From a virus, in the IMG/VR virus record IMGVR_UViG_3300030380_003988, positions 1 through 21,177 of that record: DNA of 21,177 nt; one strand, 5' to 3'. Below are positions 1 to 5,822 of this stretch, piece by piece; within the stretch, counting starts at the first letter, position 1; each line of letters opens with the position of its first letter. Both the position numbers and the translations under genes were made by a program. The notes below the pieces were generated by a model that was given only the letters and a program-made list of their open reading frames with translations, did not search any database and was not told where the DNA came from.

Positions 1-54
1 ATCTTTTGAGTGATTACTTTCTTGATTTTTAGTGATTTTTATTCATTTTTATTC

Positions 55-83
55 TTGACCCCACCGTAGGTGGGGAGTATAGT
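55..83 (+). promoter_or_regulatory. Promoter with inverted repeat, for the gene at 90
   Basis: A -35 TTGACC (55-60) and a -10 TATAGT (78-83) are separated by 17 bases. Six bases then lead to the ATG at 90, so the transcript would begin at or next to the start codon. A perfect inverted repeat, CCCCACC-GTA-GGTGGGG (59-75), starts at the end of the -35 and fills nearly the whole spacer. This is where a repressor dimer could block RNA polymerase; operator function is inferred. Confidence 0.7.
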
Positions 84-89
84 TTCCGC

Positions 90-398
90 ATGACTGAAAC
101 AAAAGAGTATCCACTGCCGACAGTTAACCTTAATGGCACATCAAAAGAAATGTTATTAGAGGGGAATGTTAAAATCCTATCTGCTATTAATGAATTAAGA
201 GAGGCTATTAGTTCTTGTGAATTCCACCCCAGAGATTATTGGTCCAATCATCAAGGACATATCATAGGAACAATCCCAACTGACCCACATCTAGATCCCT
301 TCCAAGAGGCGCTTGAAGAGCGACGTAAACACCTAAATAATATTGGTGATTTCGAGCAGTATATTGAGAAGCACATTGAACACATAATCACCCAGTAA
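90..398 (+). CDS. Hypothetical phage protein, 102 aa
   Basis: I do not recognise this 102-residue soluble protein. It is acidic to neutral with a mostly helical-looking C-terminus (an EEALEERRKHLNNI-type stretch followed by repeated ExxIE patterns) and has no membrane segment or clear catalytic motif. The ATG at 90 is chosen because a good -35/-10 pair ends six bases before it, the same geometry seen at many other accessory genes here. There is no Shine-Dalgarno sequence. It is followed after 14 bases by the SprT-like gene on the same strand and may share its transcript, ending at the terminator near 1050. The inverted repeat in its promoter suggests it can be repressed. Confidence 0.7.
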   Translation: MTETKEYPLPTVNLNGTSKEMLLEGNVKILSAINELREAISSCEFHPRDYWSNHQGHIIGTIPTDPHLDPFQEALEERRKHLNNIGDFEQYIEKHIEHIITQ

Positions 399-412
399 AT
401 GACTCTTTACCA

Positions 413-988
413 ATGGTGGATTATATTCCTAGTAATAATAACAATAATCGTTACTTTAAATCAATGAACAAGCTAATAGAAATACAGAAGTTCGCAGAAG
501 AGAAGCTTGAAGAATGGTGTTTAGCAGGAATAGGCTGGAAAATGGTCTGGGACAATAAGGCTACCCAAAGATACGGGCAATGTAGATACTACAAAAAAGA
601 AATTGGTATTACAAAGAAGCTAGTTCTGATTAATACAATAGAAGAATCTAAAGATGTTGTTCTCCATGAGATCGCCCATGCCCTCACGGGAAGCGGTCAC
701 GGACACGACGCTGAGTGGAAGCGCATGTGTATCAAGGTAGGCGCACGACCTGAAAGATGCTATACCCCAGAAGAGAATGGTGGCACAGTAAAGACAATCA
801 AGGGTAAATGGAAACTCATTAATAAAGAAACAGGTGAGGTCTATCGGCACTACCACCGCAAACCTCGAAGACAGCGTTGGGATTGTATATGGCTTACAGG
901 TAGAAAGAAAGAAACATATGGTAAGCTTCAGGTTGTAGCAAATGAACTTAATAATCCTGATAGCAGTCCATATAAAATTCAGTCTTAG
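413..988 (+). CDS. SprT-like zinc metalloprotease
   Basis: The motif LHEIAHALTGSGHGHDAEW (residues 84-102) contains the HExxH zinc-binding/catalytic helix (H85, E86, H89) and a downstream third-ligand histidine (H96 or H98), the SprT/Spartan-type arrangement. The segment before it (WDNKATQRYGQCRYYKKEI) matches the beta-strand region that precedes HExxH in SprT-like proteins. The C-terminal part is basic and lacks the paired cysteines of the usual SprT zinc ribbon. Family members cleave DNA-linked or other proteins; the phage substrate is unknown. The N-terminus contains an Asn run (NNNNN); the ATG at 464 (residue 18) is an equally good or better start because the core domain begins there. A strong terminator follows at 1031-1056. 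Confidence 0.8.
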   Translation: MVDYIPSNNNNNRYFKSMNKLIEIQKFAEEKLEEWCLAGIGWKMVWDNKATQRYGQCRYYKKEIGITKKLVLINTIEESKDVVLHEIAHALTGSGHGHDAEWKRMCIKVGARPERCYTPEENGGTVKTIKGKWKLINKETGEVYRHYHRKPRRQRWDCIWLTGRKKETYGKLQVVANELNNPDSSPYKIQS

Positions 989-1030
989 GTTATAGGTTAA
1001 AGCCTTAATAAGCAAATAAGCATACCACAG

Positions 1031-1056
1031 AACCGCACGTTTGTGCGGTTTTTTTT
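1031..1056 (+). terminator. Intrinsic terminator after the SprT-like gene
   Basis: An 8-bp perfect stem, AACCGCAC / GTGCGGTT, with a GTTT loop runs into a T tract ending at 1056. It ends the + strand transcript of the two leftmost genes, where they converge on the minus-strand block. The A tract needed for a mirror terminator on the minus strand is absent. Confidence 0.88.
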
Positions 1057-1070
1057 ATACATTGATCTGT

Positions 1071-1149
1071 CGTAAGTCACTGATTATCAACGAGTTACGC
1101 AGAGAGGGCGGCCCGCCGCGCGTAACTCCCTCATTATGAAGGAGTTACG
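1071..1149. repeat. 79-bp double-dyad repeat, copy 1
   Basis: Two 27-base imperfect dyads (GTAAGTCACTGA-TTA-TCAACGAGTTAC at 1072-1098, GTAACTCCCTCA-TTA-TGAAGGAGTTAC at 1122-1148) flank a 22-base block rich in G and C. It sits between the + strand terminator and the 3' end of the minus-strand gene at 1158, starting 8 bases past that gene's stop codon. Five more copies of exactly 79 bp occur up to 7323. The role is unknown. Confidence 0.9.
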
Positions 1150-1157
1150 GGGATGGG

Positions 1158-1340
1158 CTAGATCTTGACGGTCATTTGCTTGAGGACTAAGACGAAGCCG
1201 AGTTCCTTGAGAGCTTCAATATCGTAGTCGGTCAAAGTTTTTCTTCCTGTTAGCTTCTTTATGGAGTTCCTGACAGATTCATCTGTCACATAGGTGAGGG
1301 TGTTTCCATAAACGTCCTTTTGTGTTACTTCTATTGTCAT
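1158..1340 (-). CDS. Small hypothetical protein, 60 aa
   Basis: The 60-residue reading starts at the ATG at 1340 (MTIEVTQKDVYGN). An open frame extends to an ATG at 1475, but that extension is Asn/Ser-rich low-complexity sequence encoded by AT-rich DNA and overlaps the preceding gene, so the shorter start is preferred. The sequence resembles short phage proteins with a beta-hairpin (DVYGNTLTYVTDE) followed by a helix and a C-terminal strand; I cannot assign a function. There is no convincing promoter directly upstream, so it is probably co-transcribed with the gene at 1411-1788. Repeat copy 1 lies 8 bases beyond its stop, and no T-tract terminator is seen. Confidence 0.6.
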   Translation of the reverse strand: MTIEVTQKDVYGNTLTYVTDESVRNSIKKLTGRKTLTDYDIEALKELGFVLVLKQMTVKI

Positions 1341-1410
1341 GTAAAGAATATTATTACTATTGCGGTTACTATTACTATAAAAATTATTTGATTTTCCTGC
1401 ATTTTTTTTA

Positions 1411-1788
1411 TTACCACCAGCAAGAATAGGTGATTTCATATCCCTCGTCGATAGCCTCCCTAGCTTTAGAAACAAAGTCTAGATCATATTCTTTGCGACT
1501 TTCGTCTTGGCTAGTGTCGGAGCCATAAAAGAATCCCACAGTGCTAGGAAGTTTATTCTTGGTGATTGCCTCCTCTAATTTATCAAGATCTTCGGAAGTG
1601 AGTGGAAGGTCTGCACAATTAAGACTCTCCGCTGTCTTCCCAGTCTTTTGACACCAGAGTTCTTCCATCCAACCCTGTAAAGCATTGTGCTTGCGCCAGT
1701 AACAGATTTCTGTAGTTCTGACGGTTCGGGTTTTGGTGGAGGGTGCGTAACTGCTTTTTACTTTGTATGCGTTTTGATCGAGTCCCAT
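1411..1788 (-). CDS. Conserved phage protein of the MGLD...WRKHNALxGWMExL...CWW type
   Basis: The start MGLDQNAYK, the central CYWRKHNALQGWMEELW, the GFFYGS segment and the C-terminal EITYSCWW are hallmarks of a small protein family spread across tailed phages and their hosts. Its function is not established, and family members are often misnamed in databases. At 125 residues it is of usual length. The ATG at 1788 is supported by the MGLD start and by a -10 TACACT and -35 TTGCAA just upstream, with nine bases between -10 and ATG. It heads a probable two-gene unit with 1158-1340. Confidence 0.75.
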   Translation of the reverse strand: MGLDQNAYKVKSSYAPSTKTRTVRTTEICYWRKHNALQGWMEELWCQKTGKTAESLNCADLPLTSEDLDKLEEAITKNKLPSTVGFFYGSDTSQDESRKEYDLDFVSKAREAIDEGYEITYSCWW

Positions 1789-1797
1789 AGTGCTGGT

Positions 1798-1826
1798 AGT
1801 GTATATTCTTTTTTCGCTTGTTGCAA
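1798..1826 (-). promoter_or_regulatory. Promoter for the gene at 1411-1788
   Basis: On the minus strand, TTGCAA (1821-1826) and TACACT (1798-1803) are 17 bases apart. Nine bases separate the -10 from the ATG, slightly more than the usual six here. The promoter lies just beyond the 3' end of the gp88-like gene (stop at 1844). Confidence 0.65.
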
Positions 1827-1843
1827 GTCTTTTTTATTAATTT

Positions 1844-2530
1844 TTATTGCGGATCAACGACAAAGCCCGTTTTGTCTTTCTTTCCTTTACCTTTTGCTAC
1901 TAGCCCGACAATCTTGCCATTACCATCTTCAAAACGTAGATCGGAATCGTCGCCATCAATTACCTCTATTCCAAGCCACGTTTTAGGTAACTTGTTTCTA
2001 AACACAACCGAAACATTGCCGCCACTTGCACACAAGCTCTTTACCAACGTGTCAGGAGTATTCTCTTTCCTTGAAAAAGTGAGATGATAATTGCTTGGTA
2101 GTTTACCCTCCAAGAAACGAACGAATCTATTTAGGTGTTTAGTATAGTCGTAAAATTGAGTATCTGGAAAATGCCCAACAACAAATCGCTCCCAAAGAAT
2201 GTCACTTGTAAGATTTAAACGGAAGCAACTCTTTAGTTCTTTTCTCGTAGCACTTTTAATCGAGCTTTTAATTTCTTTGAATAACTGCGATAGGAATCCA
2301 TCCCGATCCTCATGAAACCTCTGTGTTTTTTTAACTCGGGCATTTTGAACTGAATTCATTGATCCACGACCAGCAGTATTGAGACAAGCAGCAGCGCAAC
2401 CAGCAGAAGCAGAAGCACAAACATTTTTTCCTGATAGGTTATATGGGGCAAGGTGTATACCGTAGGTTTTCCAACCATACTTTTCTCCCTTGCTTGTTTT
2501 GGAATTTCCATCGTTAAGTAGTTTTGCCAT
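1844..2530 (-). CDS. Gene-product-88-like phage protein
   Basis: The N-terminal region KTYGIHLAPYNLSGKNVC, then CAAACLNTAGRGS, is the signature of the phage 'gene product 88' family, known from mycobacteriophages and many other phages and plasmids; the biochemical role is not established. Three cysteines (about residues 38, 45 and 49, spaced C-x6-C-x3-C) stand in this conserved block and could bind metal. The middle contains further conserved-looking text (FRLNLTSDILWERF, TFSRKENTPDTLVKSL). The C-terminus ends in a Lys/Gly-rich stretch and KTGFVVDPQ. At 228 residues it fits the family. The ATG at 2530 lies six bases after a -10 TACATT with -35 TTGACT, implying a leaderless mRNA. Confidence 0.82.
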   Translation of the reverse strand: MAKLLNDGNSKTSKGEKYGWKTYGIHLAPYNLSGKNVCASASAGCAAACLNTAGRGSMNSVQNARVKKTQRFHEDRDGFLSQLFKEIKSSIKSATRKELKSCFRLNLTSDILWERFVVGHFPDTQFYDYTKHLNRFVRFLEGKLPSNYHLTFSRKENTPDTLVKSLCASGGNVSVVFRNKLPKTWLGIEVIDGDDSDLRFEDGNGKIVGLVAKGKGKKDKTGFVVDPQ

Positions 2531-2536
2531 GTGGGT

Positions 2537-2564
2537 AATGTAACAGATTATTTTGATTAGTCAA
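2537..2564 (-). promoter_or_regulatory. Leaderless-type promoter for the gp88-like gene
   Basis: TTGACT (2559-2564) and TACATT (2537-2542) are 16 bases apart, with exactly six bases between the -10 and the ATG. The predicted transcription start therefore falls at the start codon. Confidence 0.7.
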
Positions 2565-2576
2565 TTAAAAATGAAT

Positions 2577-2795
2577 TTAAATTGCAGAGGTAAATTGAAT
2601 GCTGCCCTCTAACTCTTTATAACCGAACTTTTCAAATTCTTCTGCCAGCTTTATCGCTGCGTGTAATGAGCAGACAATACCTGTTTCTTCTGTTCCATCA
2701 AACCACTCAAATACAAAATCAAAAGGTAGGTCATGCGGGTTTGTCCGTGATCCTCGTCGAGAAACATTATATGTCTTTGATCCGATAGTCGTCAT
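2577..2795 (-). CDS. Small hypothetical protein, 72 aa
   Basis: This 72-residue protein starts MTTIGSKTYNVSRRGS. An ATG 18 bases further upstream is open, but it lies inside the promoter -10, so the start at 2795 is preferred. The protein combines likely beta-strands (FDFVFEWFDGTEETGIVCSL) with one amphipathic helix (HAAIKLAEEFEKFGY). I do not recognise the family; membrane segments and catalytic motifs are absent. It has its own near-consensus promoter, so its expression should be strong with the host vegetative polymerase. The end is 46 bases from the start of the gp88-like gene, so read-through into that gene is possible; no terminator is seen between them. Confidence 0.65.
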   Translation of the reverse strand: MTTIGSKTYNVSRRGSRTNPHDLPFDFVFEWFDGTEETGIVCSLHAAIKLAEEFEKFGYKELEGSIQFTSAI

Positions 2796-2801
2796 GGCAA
2801 A

Positions 2802-2830
2802 AATATACCCCAAAGAAAAAAAACTGTCAA
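2802..2830 (-). promoter_or_regulatory. Near-consensus leaderless promoter for the gene at 2577-2795
   Basis: TTGACA (2825-2830), a 17-base spacer and TATATT (2802-2807), then six bases to the ATG, with no room for a ribosome binding site. This is the closest match to the sigma-70 consensus among the accessory promoters. Confidence 0.8.
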
Positions 2831-2854
2831 ATTAAAAAAGAATTAAAATTCAGT

Positions 2855-2933
2855 CGTAAGTCCTTGAGTATCAAGCAGTTACGCTGCGCGGGCGGCCCCC
2901 GCCCCGTAACTCGTTGATATTCAACGAGTTATG
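2855..2933. repeat. 79-bp double-dyad repeat, copy 2 (core inverted)
   Basis: Left dyad 2856-2882, right dyad 2906-2932 (GTAACTCGTTGA-TAT-TCAACGAGTTAT, perfect but for the final base). The central G/C block reads in the opposite sense to copies 1, 3, 5 and 6: its reverse complement, GGGGCGGGGGCCGCCCGC, matches copy 3. It lies between the promoter at 2802-2830 and the terminator of the DUF932 gene. Confidence 0.9.
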
Positions 2934-2980
2934 AGGCTTGAATACCGTGTCAACTAAAAAAACATTTTATTTTTGCAAGC

Positions 2981-3010
2981 AAAAGCCCGCACCCCTTTCG
3001 GAATGCGGGC
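2981..3010 (-). terminator. Intrinsic terminator of the DUF932 gene
   Basis: On the minus strand a GCCCGCA / TGCGGGC stem (3004-3010 with 2985-2991) is followed by TTTTGCTTG. It lies 20 bases beyond the DUF932 stop codon. Confidence 0.82.
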
Positions 3011-3030
3011 CTGTGATGGTAGCGGCAGGG

Positions 3031-3789
3031 CTATGCGGGCAAGGCAATCTCTTCGGCCTCGACGATCTTGGGCTTGTGGCCCGCGAGCCTGTCAAAGACA
3101 GACTGCGTGGTCATCGTGCGCTGTGGCAACTTGGTAAGGTCGCCACCCTTGAGATGCTCGGTCACTCCGTTGTAGAGCGTCCAGAGCGTCCCGCCTTTGA
3201 ACTCCTCATGGCGAGGGTTGCGGAACTCCTGAATCGCCTTGTAGACGGAACGCGCAGGAAACGCACCCATCTCGGCAAGATCGACAACCAAGTCGGAAGC
3301 TGCCTCCTTAGAGATTTCACTCTCCTTGTAGGAAGCAATCCGATTGCCCATGTCAGCCCAGTGCGAGGTAACGCGACTGACGGCAGACGAAAGGACCGTG
3401 TTCAGATCCCGAAGGATGTTGACGGTGTGACGGCGAGCGAGCTTCACATCAGAAGAGAAGCAAAGATTTTCGCAGACCATCATCTGGTTGCCGATGCACA
3501 CGGAAGCTGCAAAGGACTTGTCGTGCGCGTTGCGGAGACCAAGCACAAGCTTGCGATCATCCCCGTCGATTGCCTCGCCCTTGAGGGCGAAGCCGCCGAA
3601 GTAGCGGAGACCGCCACGCGCGATGGCGTGTTCTTCTTGAGTGATCTCAAGACCAGCCTTCGCGATGACATTGCGAGTGCGCTCCGCAAGGAGTGCGTGA
3701 CCGATTGGAGTGTGGGTATCCGTAGCAGCAGGAGTAACGACGTTTGCAAGTTGCTCGGAATCGACTTTGTTTTTAGCTAGTATCAACAT
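3031..3789 (-). CDS. DUF932 (phage/plasmid-like) protein
   Basis: The segment FGGFALKGEAIDGDDRK followed by GLRNAHDKSFAASVCIGNQMMVCENLCFS is characteristic of DUF932, a family common on phages, plasmids and other mobile DNA whose biochemical function is unknown. At 252 residues it is a compact version. The gene is visibly more GC-rich than the structural genes, which suggests a separate origin. The ATG at 3789 lies exactly six bases after a -10 TAAACT paired with -35 TTGCAT, so the mRNA should be leaderless. A hairpin terminator stands just past the stop. The long antisense open frame across it is a shadow produced by its codon use. Confidence 0.85.
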   Translation of the reverse strand: MLILAKNKVDSEQLANVVTPAATDTHTPIGHALLAERTRNVIAKAGLEITQEEHAIARGGLRYFGGFALKGEAIDGDDRKLVLGLRNAHDKSFAASVCIGNQMMVCENLCFSSDVKLARRHTVNILRDLNTVLSSAVSRVTSHWADMGNRIASYKESEISKEAASDLVVDLAEMGAFPARSVYKAIQEFRNPRHEEFKGGTLWTLYNGVTEHLKGGDLTKLPQRTMTTQSVFDRLAGHKPKIVEAEEIALPA

Positions 3790-3795
3790 GCAAGA

Positions 3796-3823
3796 AGTTT
3801 ACCACATAATTGATTTGATGCAA
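3796..3823 (-). promoter_or_regulatory. Leaderless-type promoter for the DUF932 gene
   Basis: TTGCAT (3818-3823) and TAAACT (3796-3801) are 16 bases apart, with six bases to the ATG. The same TTGCAT / TAAACT pair recurs at 5034-5061. Confidence 0.7.
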
Positions 3824-3893
3824 CCCTTTTTTAGCTTTTTCTTTTATTTTTTTTCTGCTTGACAGACTTAAAAACATGTGTTTCTTTTTCCTT

Positions 3894-3970
3894 CGTAAGT
3901 CGTTGAGTATCAACGAGTTACGGGGCGGGGGCCGCCCGCAGCGCGTAACTTCCTGAGTATCAATGAGTTA

Positions 3971-3972
<2 letters not shown>
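3894..3972. repeat. 79-bp double-dyad repeat, copy 3, overlapping the tRNA 3' end
   Basis: Left dyad GTAAGTCGTTGA-GTA-TCAACGAGTTAC (3895-3921), G/C core GGGCGGGGGCCGCCCGC-AGCGC, right dyad GTAACTTCCTGA-GTA-TCAATGAGTTAT (3945-3971). The last two bases of the repeat are also part of the encoded CCA end of the minus-strand tRNA (3971-3973), so the element directly abuts the tRNA 3' terminus. Confidence 0.9.
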
Positions 3973-4046
<74 letters not shown>

Positions 4047-4047
4047 A

Positions 4048-4297
4048 AAGAAAAGCCCCGCCCCCCGTATAGATGAAACGAAAGGGGGGCGGGACTTACC
4101 CCATGTAGCAAGAAAGTGGTCCCCTCCCTCACTGTCTAGAAGAGTGAGGGAGGGTCGGCTTGTTGACGAGTGCCAGTCAATTAAGAGTTGGTCACTGTTA
4201 CCACCTAGCGGTTTATTCGCCCACCACTGGGAGCCTCTGTGTTTTTATGACACCAACGGCACAGAGACCGCAGATGAAATTTGTTTTTATATCCTAG
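4048..4297 (-). ncRNA. Gene-free structured stretch, candidate noncoding RNA
   Basis: About 250 bases between the stop of the gene at 4298 and the tRNA hold no convincing ORF but a series of helices: CTCTGTG/CACAGAG (4235-4241 with 4260-4266), a perfect 12-bp stem CCCTCCCTCACT/AGTGAGGGAGGG (4122-4133 with 4143-4154) and a 12-bp G/C stem (4055-4066 with 4084-4095). On the minus strand the loop of the first stem contains GTTGGT (4252-4257), complementary to ACCAAC at 4187-4192, so an H-type pseudoknot is possible. The stretch would be transcribed from the promoter at 4526. No known RNA family is recognised; strand and function are inferred. Confidence 0.4.
4051..4095 (-). terminator. Strong G/C hairpin with T tract before the tRNA
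   Basis: Read on the minus strand, GTCCCGCCCCCC (4084-4095) pairs with GGGGGGCGGGGC (4055-4066) with one mismatch, followed by TTTTCTTT immediately before the tRNA 5' end. It looks like an intrinsic terminator for the transcript from 4526, yet it is only about eight bases upstream of the tRNA, which then lacks an obvious promoter. It may instead be a processing structure. Confidence 0.5.
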
Positions 4298-4519
4298 CTA
4301 GGAATTCTGTAACTCACTAAGAGAAAACTTGTCATTAAGAGACTTTGCATGTTTGCGCGTCCACTTAACATTATCTAAGAAGGTATCAAGTTTATTATCT
4401 TCTACCTCCTCAAGACGACTTGCGAGGTGCTGATGAACCAAGCCAAGTGCATAGTTAAGAATGGCGGCTTGTTCCTGTGTTTTTACTTCGATACGAAGTG
4501 TTTCTGATGATTTAGGCAT
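4298..4519 (-). CDS. Small hypothetical protein, 73 aa
   Basis: Unrecognised 73-residue protein starting MPKSSETLRIEVKTQEQ. It is predominantly helical in appearance (QAAILNYALGLVHQHLASRLEEVEDNKLDTFLDNV), with one short N-terminal strand, no membrane segment and no cysteine. Such small helical proteins are common as phage regulators or host-takeover factors, but nothing specific points to a function. The ATG at 4519 follows a -10 TAAATT by six bases, with a perfect -35 TTGACA. Its stop codon lies in a perfect palindrome, TCCTAGCTAGGA, after which the structured gene-free stretch begins. Confidence 0.65.
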   Translation of the reverse strand: MPKSSETLRIEVKTQEQAAILNYALGLVHQHLASRLEEVEDNKLDTFLDNVKWTRKHAKSLNDKFSLSELQNS

Positions 4520-4525
4520 GATGCT

Positions 4526-4554
4526 AATTTATTCTATTGTTTGTTGTTTGTCAA
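4526..4554 (-). promoter_or_regulatory. Leaderless-type promoter for the gene at 4298-4519
   Basis: TTGACA (4549-4554), a 17-base spacer and TAAATT (4526-4531), then six bases to the ATG. This transcript could continue through the structured stretch toward the tRNA. Confidence 0.72.
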
Positions 4555-4567
4555 ATTTTTTGTTGTA

Positions 4568-4612
4568 GAAAGGGGTGGCAGGACTTAAGACACACACACA
4601 CCTACCACCCCT
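4568..4612 (-). terminator. Long-loop hairpin after the gene at 4628
   Basis: AGGGGTGGTAGG (4601-4612, minus strand) pairs with CCTGCCACCCCT (4571-4582) with one mismatch, followed by TTCT. The 18-base loop contains a GT dinucleotide run. It is a likely but imperfect terminator because the T tract is short. Confidence 0.5.
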
Positions 4613-4627
4613 CATGCGTTTACACAC

Positions 4628-4906
4628 CTACACAACAGTCGAAATTCTATCTACAATGAGGTTTCTGTATTTCTCCTTACCACCATCTTGAGGGTCAATG
4701 ATCTTGACATTTACATATTGATCTCCCGTTGATTGAGAGATTGAAACGTCCTCTACGGCTTCAACCTTGAAGACCCTTTCTCTGTCGAAGGTAACAGAAG
4801 AATCTTTTTTAGTTGTATAGTGAACTGTCTTGCCAGTAAGGGCAGAAGCAAGTTGCACAGGGTTAGTAGGAAGGGTGAGGTTGGCAGTAATGGTGTTTGT
4901 TTGCAT
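4628..4906 (-). CDS. DGGK-motif small protein, paralogue A (92 aa)
   Basis: The 92-residue protein starts MQTNTITANLTLPTNP. The frame is open for 56 more codons upstream, but the ATG at 4906 stands seven bases after a clear -10 TATACT / -35 TTGCAC, so the short form is preferred. The C-terminal half (VNVKIIDPQDGGKEKYRNLI followed by VDRISTVV) aligns with the protein at 6033-6368 (EVQDLDDGGKTKFRTLHVAG, then ITKV). Shared residues are DGGK-x-K-[YF]-R-x-L-x-V-x-x-I-x-x-V, and the upstream SSV...F.V strands also match. The pattern suggests a small beta-barrel fold (inference). I know no function. The pair probably arose by duplication of a cassette. Confidence 0.68.
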   Translation of the reverse strand: MQTNTITANLTLPTNPVQLASALTGKTVHYTTKKDSSVTFDRERVFKVEAVEDVSISQSTGDQYVNVKIIDPQDGGKEKYRNLIVDRISTVV

Positions 4907-4913
4907 TGAGGTA

Positions 4914-4941
4914 AGTATAGCAGAATTTTGAGTGAGTGCAA
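4914..4941 (-). promoter_or_regulatory. Leaderless-type promoter for paralogue A
   Basis: TTGCAC (4936-4941) and TATACT (4914-4919) are 16 bases apart, with seven bases to the ATG at 4906. This decides the start of the gene against the longer open frame. Confidence 0.72.
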
Positions 4942-5033
4942 GAGGTTTTTTGCTGAATTTTAATTTTTTTCTGAGCATGGTCTGTTTTTGTTGTAGGTTA
5001 GAGAAGCATAGGTTAAATAGCTTCGATACAAAT

Positions 5034-5061
5034 AGTTTACCAAATATCGCCAGATATGCAA
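5034..5061 (-). promoter_or_regulatory. Orphan promoter-like pair with no start codon
   Basis: TTGCAT (5056-5061) and TAAACT (5034-5039) with a 16-base spacer repeat the DUF932 promoter elements, but no ATG follows at the usual distance; the frame there is closed within a few codons. The 190 bases between 4906 and 5096 hold no other feature. It could start a short RNA running into paralogue A, or be a remnant of a lost cassette. Confidence 0.4.
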
Positions 5062-5095
5062 GCGATTTCTGCATTTAAATTAATTTTTTTTCAGT

Positions 5096-5174
5096 CGTAA
5101 CTCGTTGTATATCAATGACTTACGCGCTGCGGCCTACCCCCGCCCCGTAACTCCCTGATTATCAAGGAGTTAGA
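5096..5174. repeat. 79-bp double-dyad repeat, copy 4 (core inverted), supplying a stop codon
   Basis: Left dyad GTAACTCGTTGT-ATA-TCAATGACTTAC (5097-5123), right dyad GTAACTCCCTGA-TTA-TCAAGGAGTTAG (5147-5173). The core reads in the inverted sense, as in copy 2. The terminal TTA of the repeat (5170-5172) is the TAA stop of the minus-strand gene starting at 5388. Confidence 0.9.
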
Positions 5175-5388
5175 TGTCCATGTATTCCGCGATTTTTTTA
5201 TGACCCCGCCACGCCGTCCACCCCTCCACAGAGATGCCCGAACAGTATTGAGCCTTGGCATCCCCCTCGTAGAGATTTTCCCAAGCGATCCGCGAGGCTT
5301 CTTCAGAAGCCTTCTTGGGAGAACGCGACATCGCGACTCCTGTGTAAACTCCTGTGCTGGCGACGATGTAGTAGCTGAACGTATACAT
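5170..5388 (-). CDS. Small hypothetical protein, 72 aa
   Basis: Unrecognised 72-residue protein, MYTFSYYIVASTGVYTGVAM and then a hydrophilic part (SRSPKKASEEASRIAWENLYEG...). The N-terminal 20 residues are hydrophobic/aromatic but look more like beta-strands than a signal peptide, because no basic N-region exists. The ATG at 5388 lies six bases after a -10 TACACT with -35 TTGCCA. Remarkably, the stop codon is contributed by repeat copy 4, so the gene ends exactly where the repeat begins. Either the repeat landed at or replaced the original end, or gene and repeat move as one unit. No T-tract terminator follows. Confidence 0.62.
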   Translation of the reverse strand: MYTFSYYIVASTGVYTGVAMSRSPKKASEEASRIAWENLYEGDAKAQYCSGISVEGWTAWRGHKKIAEYMDI

Positions 5389-5394
5389 GAGAGT

Positions 5395-5422
5395 AGTGTA
5401 ACAGATAATTTGCTTTTGGCAA
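5395..5422 (-). promoter_or_regulatory. Leaderless-type promoter for the gene at 5170-5388
   Basis: TTGCCA (5417-5422) and TACACT (5395-5400) are 16 bases apart, with six bases to the ATG. Confidence 0.68.
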
Positions 5423-5441
5423 TCTTTTTTTTACATAAAAG

Positions 5442-5470
5442 CACAAAAAAAAAGCTCCCTTTCGGGAGCC
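5442..5470 (-). terminator. Intrinsic terminator of the gene at 5496-5732
   Basis: On the minus strand GCTCCC (5464-5469) pairs with GGGAGC (5454-5459) around a four-base loop, followed by nine T residues. It is a strong, textbook terminator lying 26 bases past the stop. Confidence 0.88.
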
Positions 5471-5495
5471 TTGAAGAGAGTCTTGTCTCTTTTGA

Positions 5496-5732
5496 TTATT
5501 CAGCGTCGAGGTAAGACTGGAGGGCTTGAGCGTCTGAGGGGTCCAATCCGTCCTGATCAGTAGACCAGTTAGGATCGCGATCACCGAGATCAGCGTGGAT
5601 CTCAGCGAGAACCTCCTGCACCTCATCGGGCGTAGGGTTCCAGTTCCCGCAGCGAGGCCCATCACTGAGCATGTCGCGCAGGTCAGATTCTGTCATCGGG
5701 GCGAGTTGGCCAATAGGATTTTGAACTGTCAT
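5496..5732 (-). CDS. Small, strongly acidic hypothetical protein, 78 aa
   Basis: The 78-residue protein has about 17 Asp/Glu (mostly Asp) against three Arg and no Lys, spread along its whole length (ESDLRDMLSDG, TPDEVQEVLAEIHADLGDRD, DQDGLDPSDAQAL). It shows two or three short helices and no membrane segment. Such charge is typical of DNA-mimic inhibitors that phages use against host nucleases or regulators, but this is only an analogy. The ATG at 5732 follows a -10 TAGGTT by six bases with -35 TTGCAC, and a strong terminator follows the stop, so it is a complete single-gene cassette. Confidence 0.68.
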   Translation of the reverse strand: MTVQNPIGQLAPMTESDLRDMLSDGPRCGNWNPTPDEVQEVLAEIHADLGDRDPNWSTDQDGLDPSDAQALQSYLDAE

Positions 5733-5738
5733 GCGAGT

Positions 5739-5766
5739 AACCTACCAGAAGATCGCAGGAGTGCAA
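5739..5766 (-). promoter_or_regulatory. Leaderless-type promoter for the acidic protein gene
   Basis: TTGCAC (5761-5766) and TAGGTT (5739-5744) are 16 bases apart, with six bases to the ATG. The -10 is weaker than most here. Confidence 0.6.
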
Positions 5767-5822
5767 ATGTTTTTTTATCTTTTTTTTTCTTAGGTTACAG
5801 GTTAGAACAACAAATATCAAAT

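Noticed and set aside
2938-3780. Long + strand open frame (280 codons)
   Set aside because: It lies antisense to the DUF932 gene, which has family motifs, a promoter and a terminator; the + frame is a by-product of its GC-rich codons.
4907-5074. N-terminal extension of the gene at 4628 (148-aa form)
   Set aside because: The extension contains the promoter of the short form and AT-rich low-complexity codons; the start at 4906 fits the common -10 spacing.
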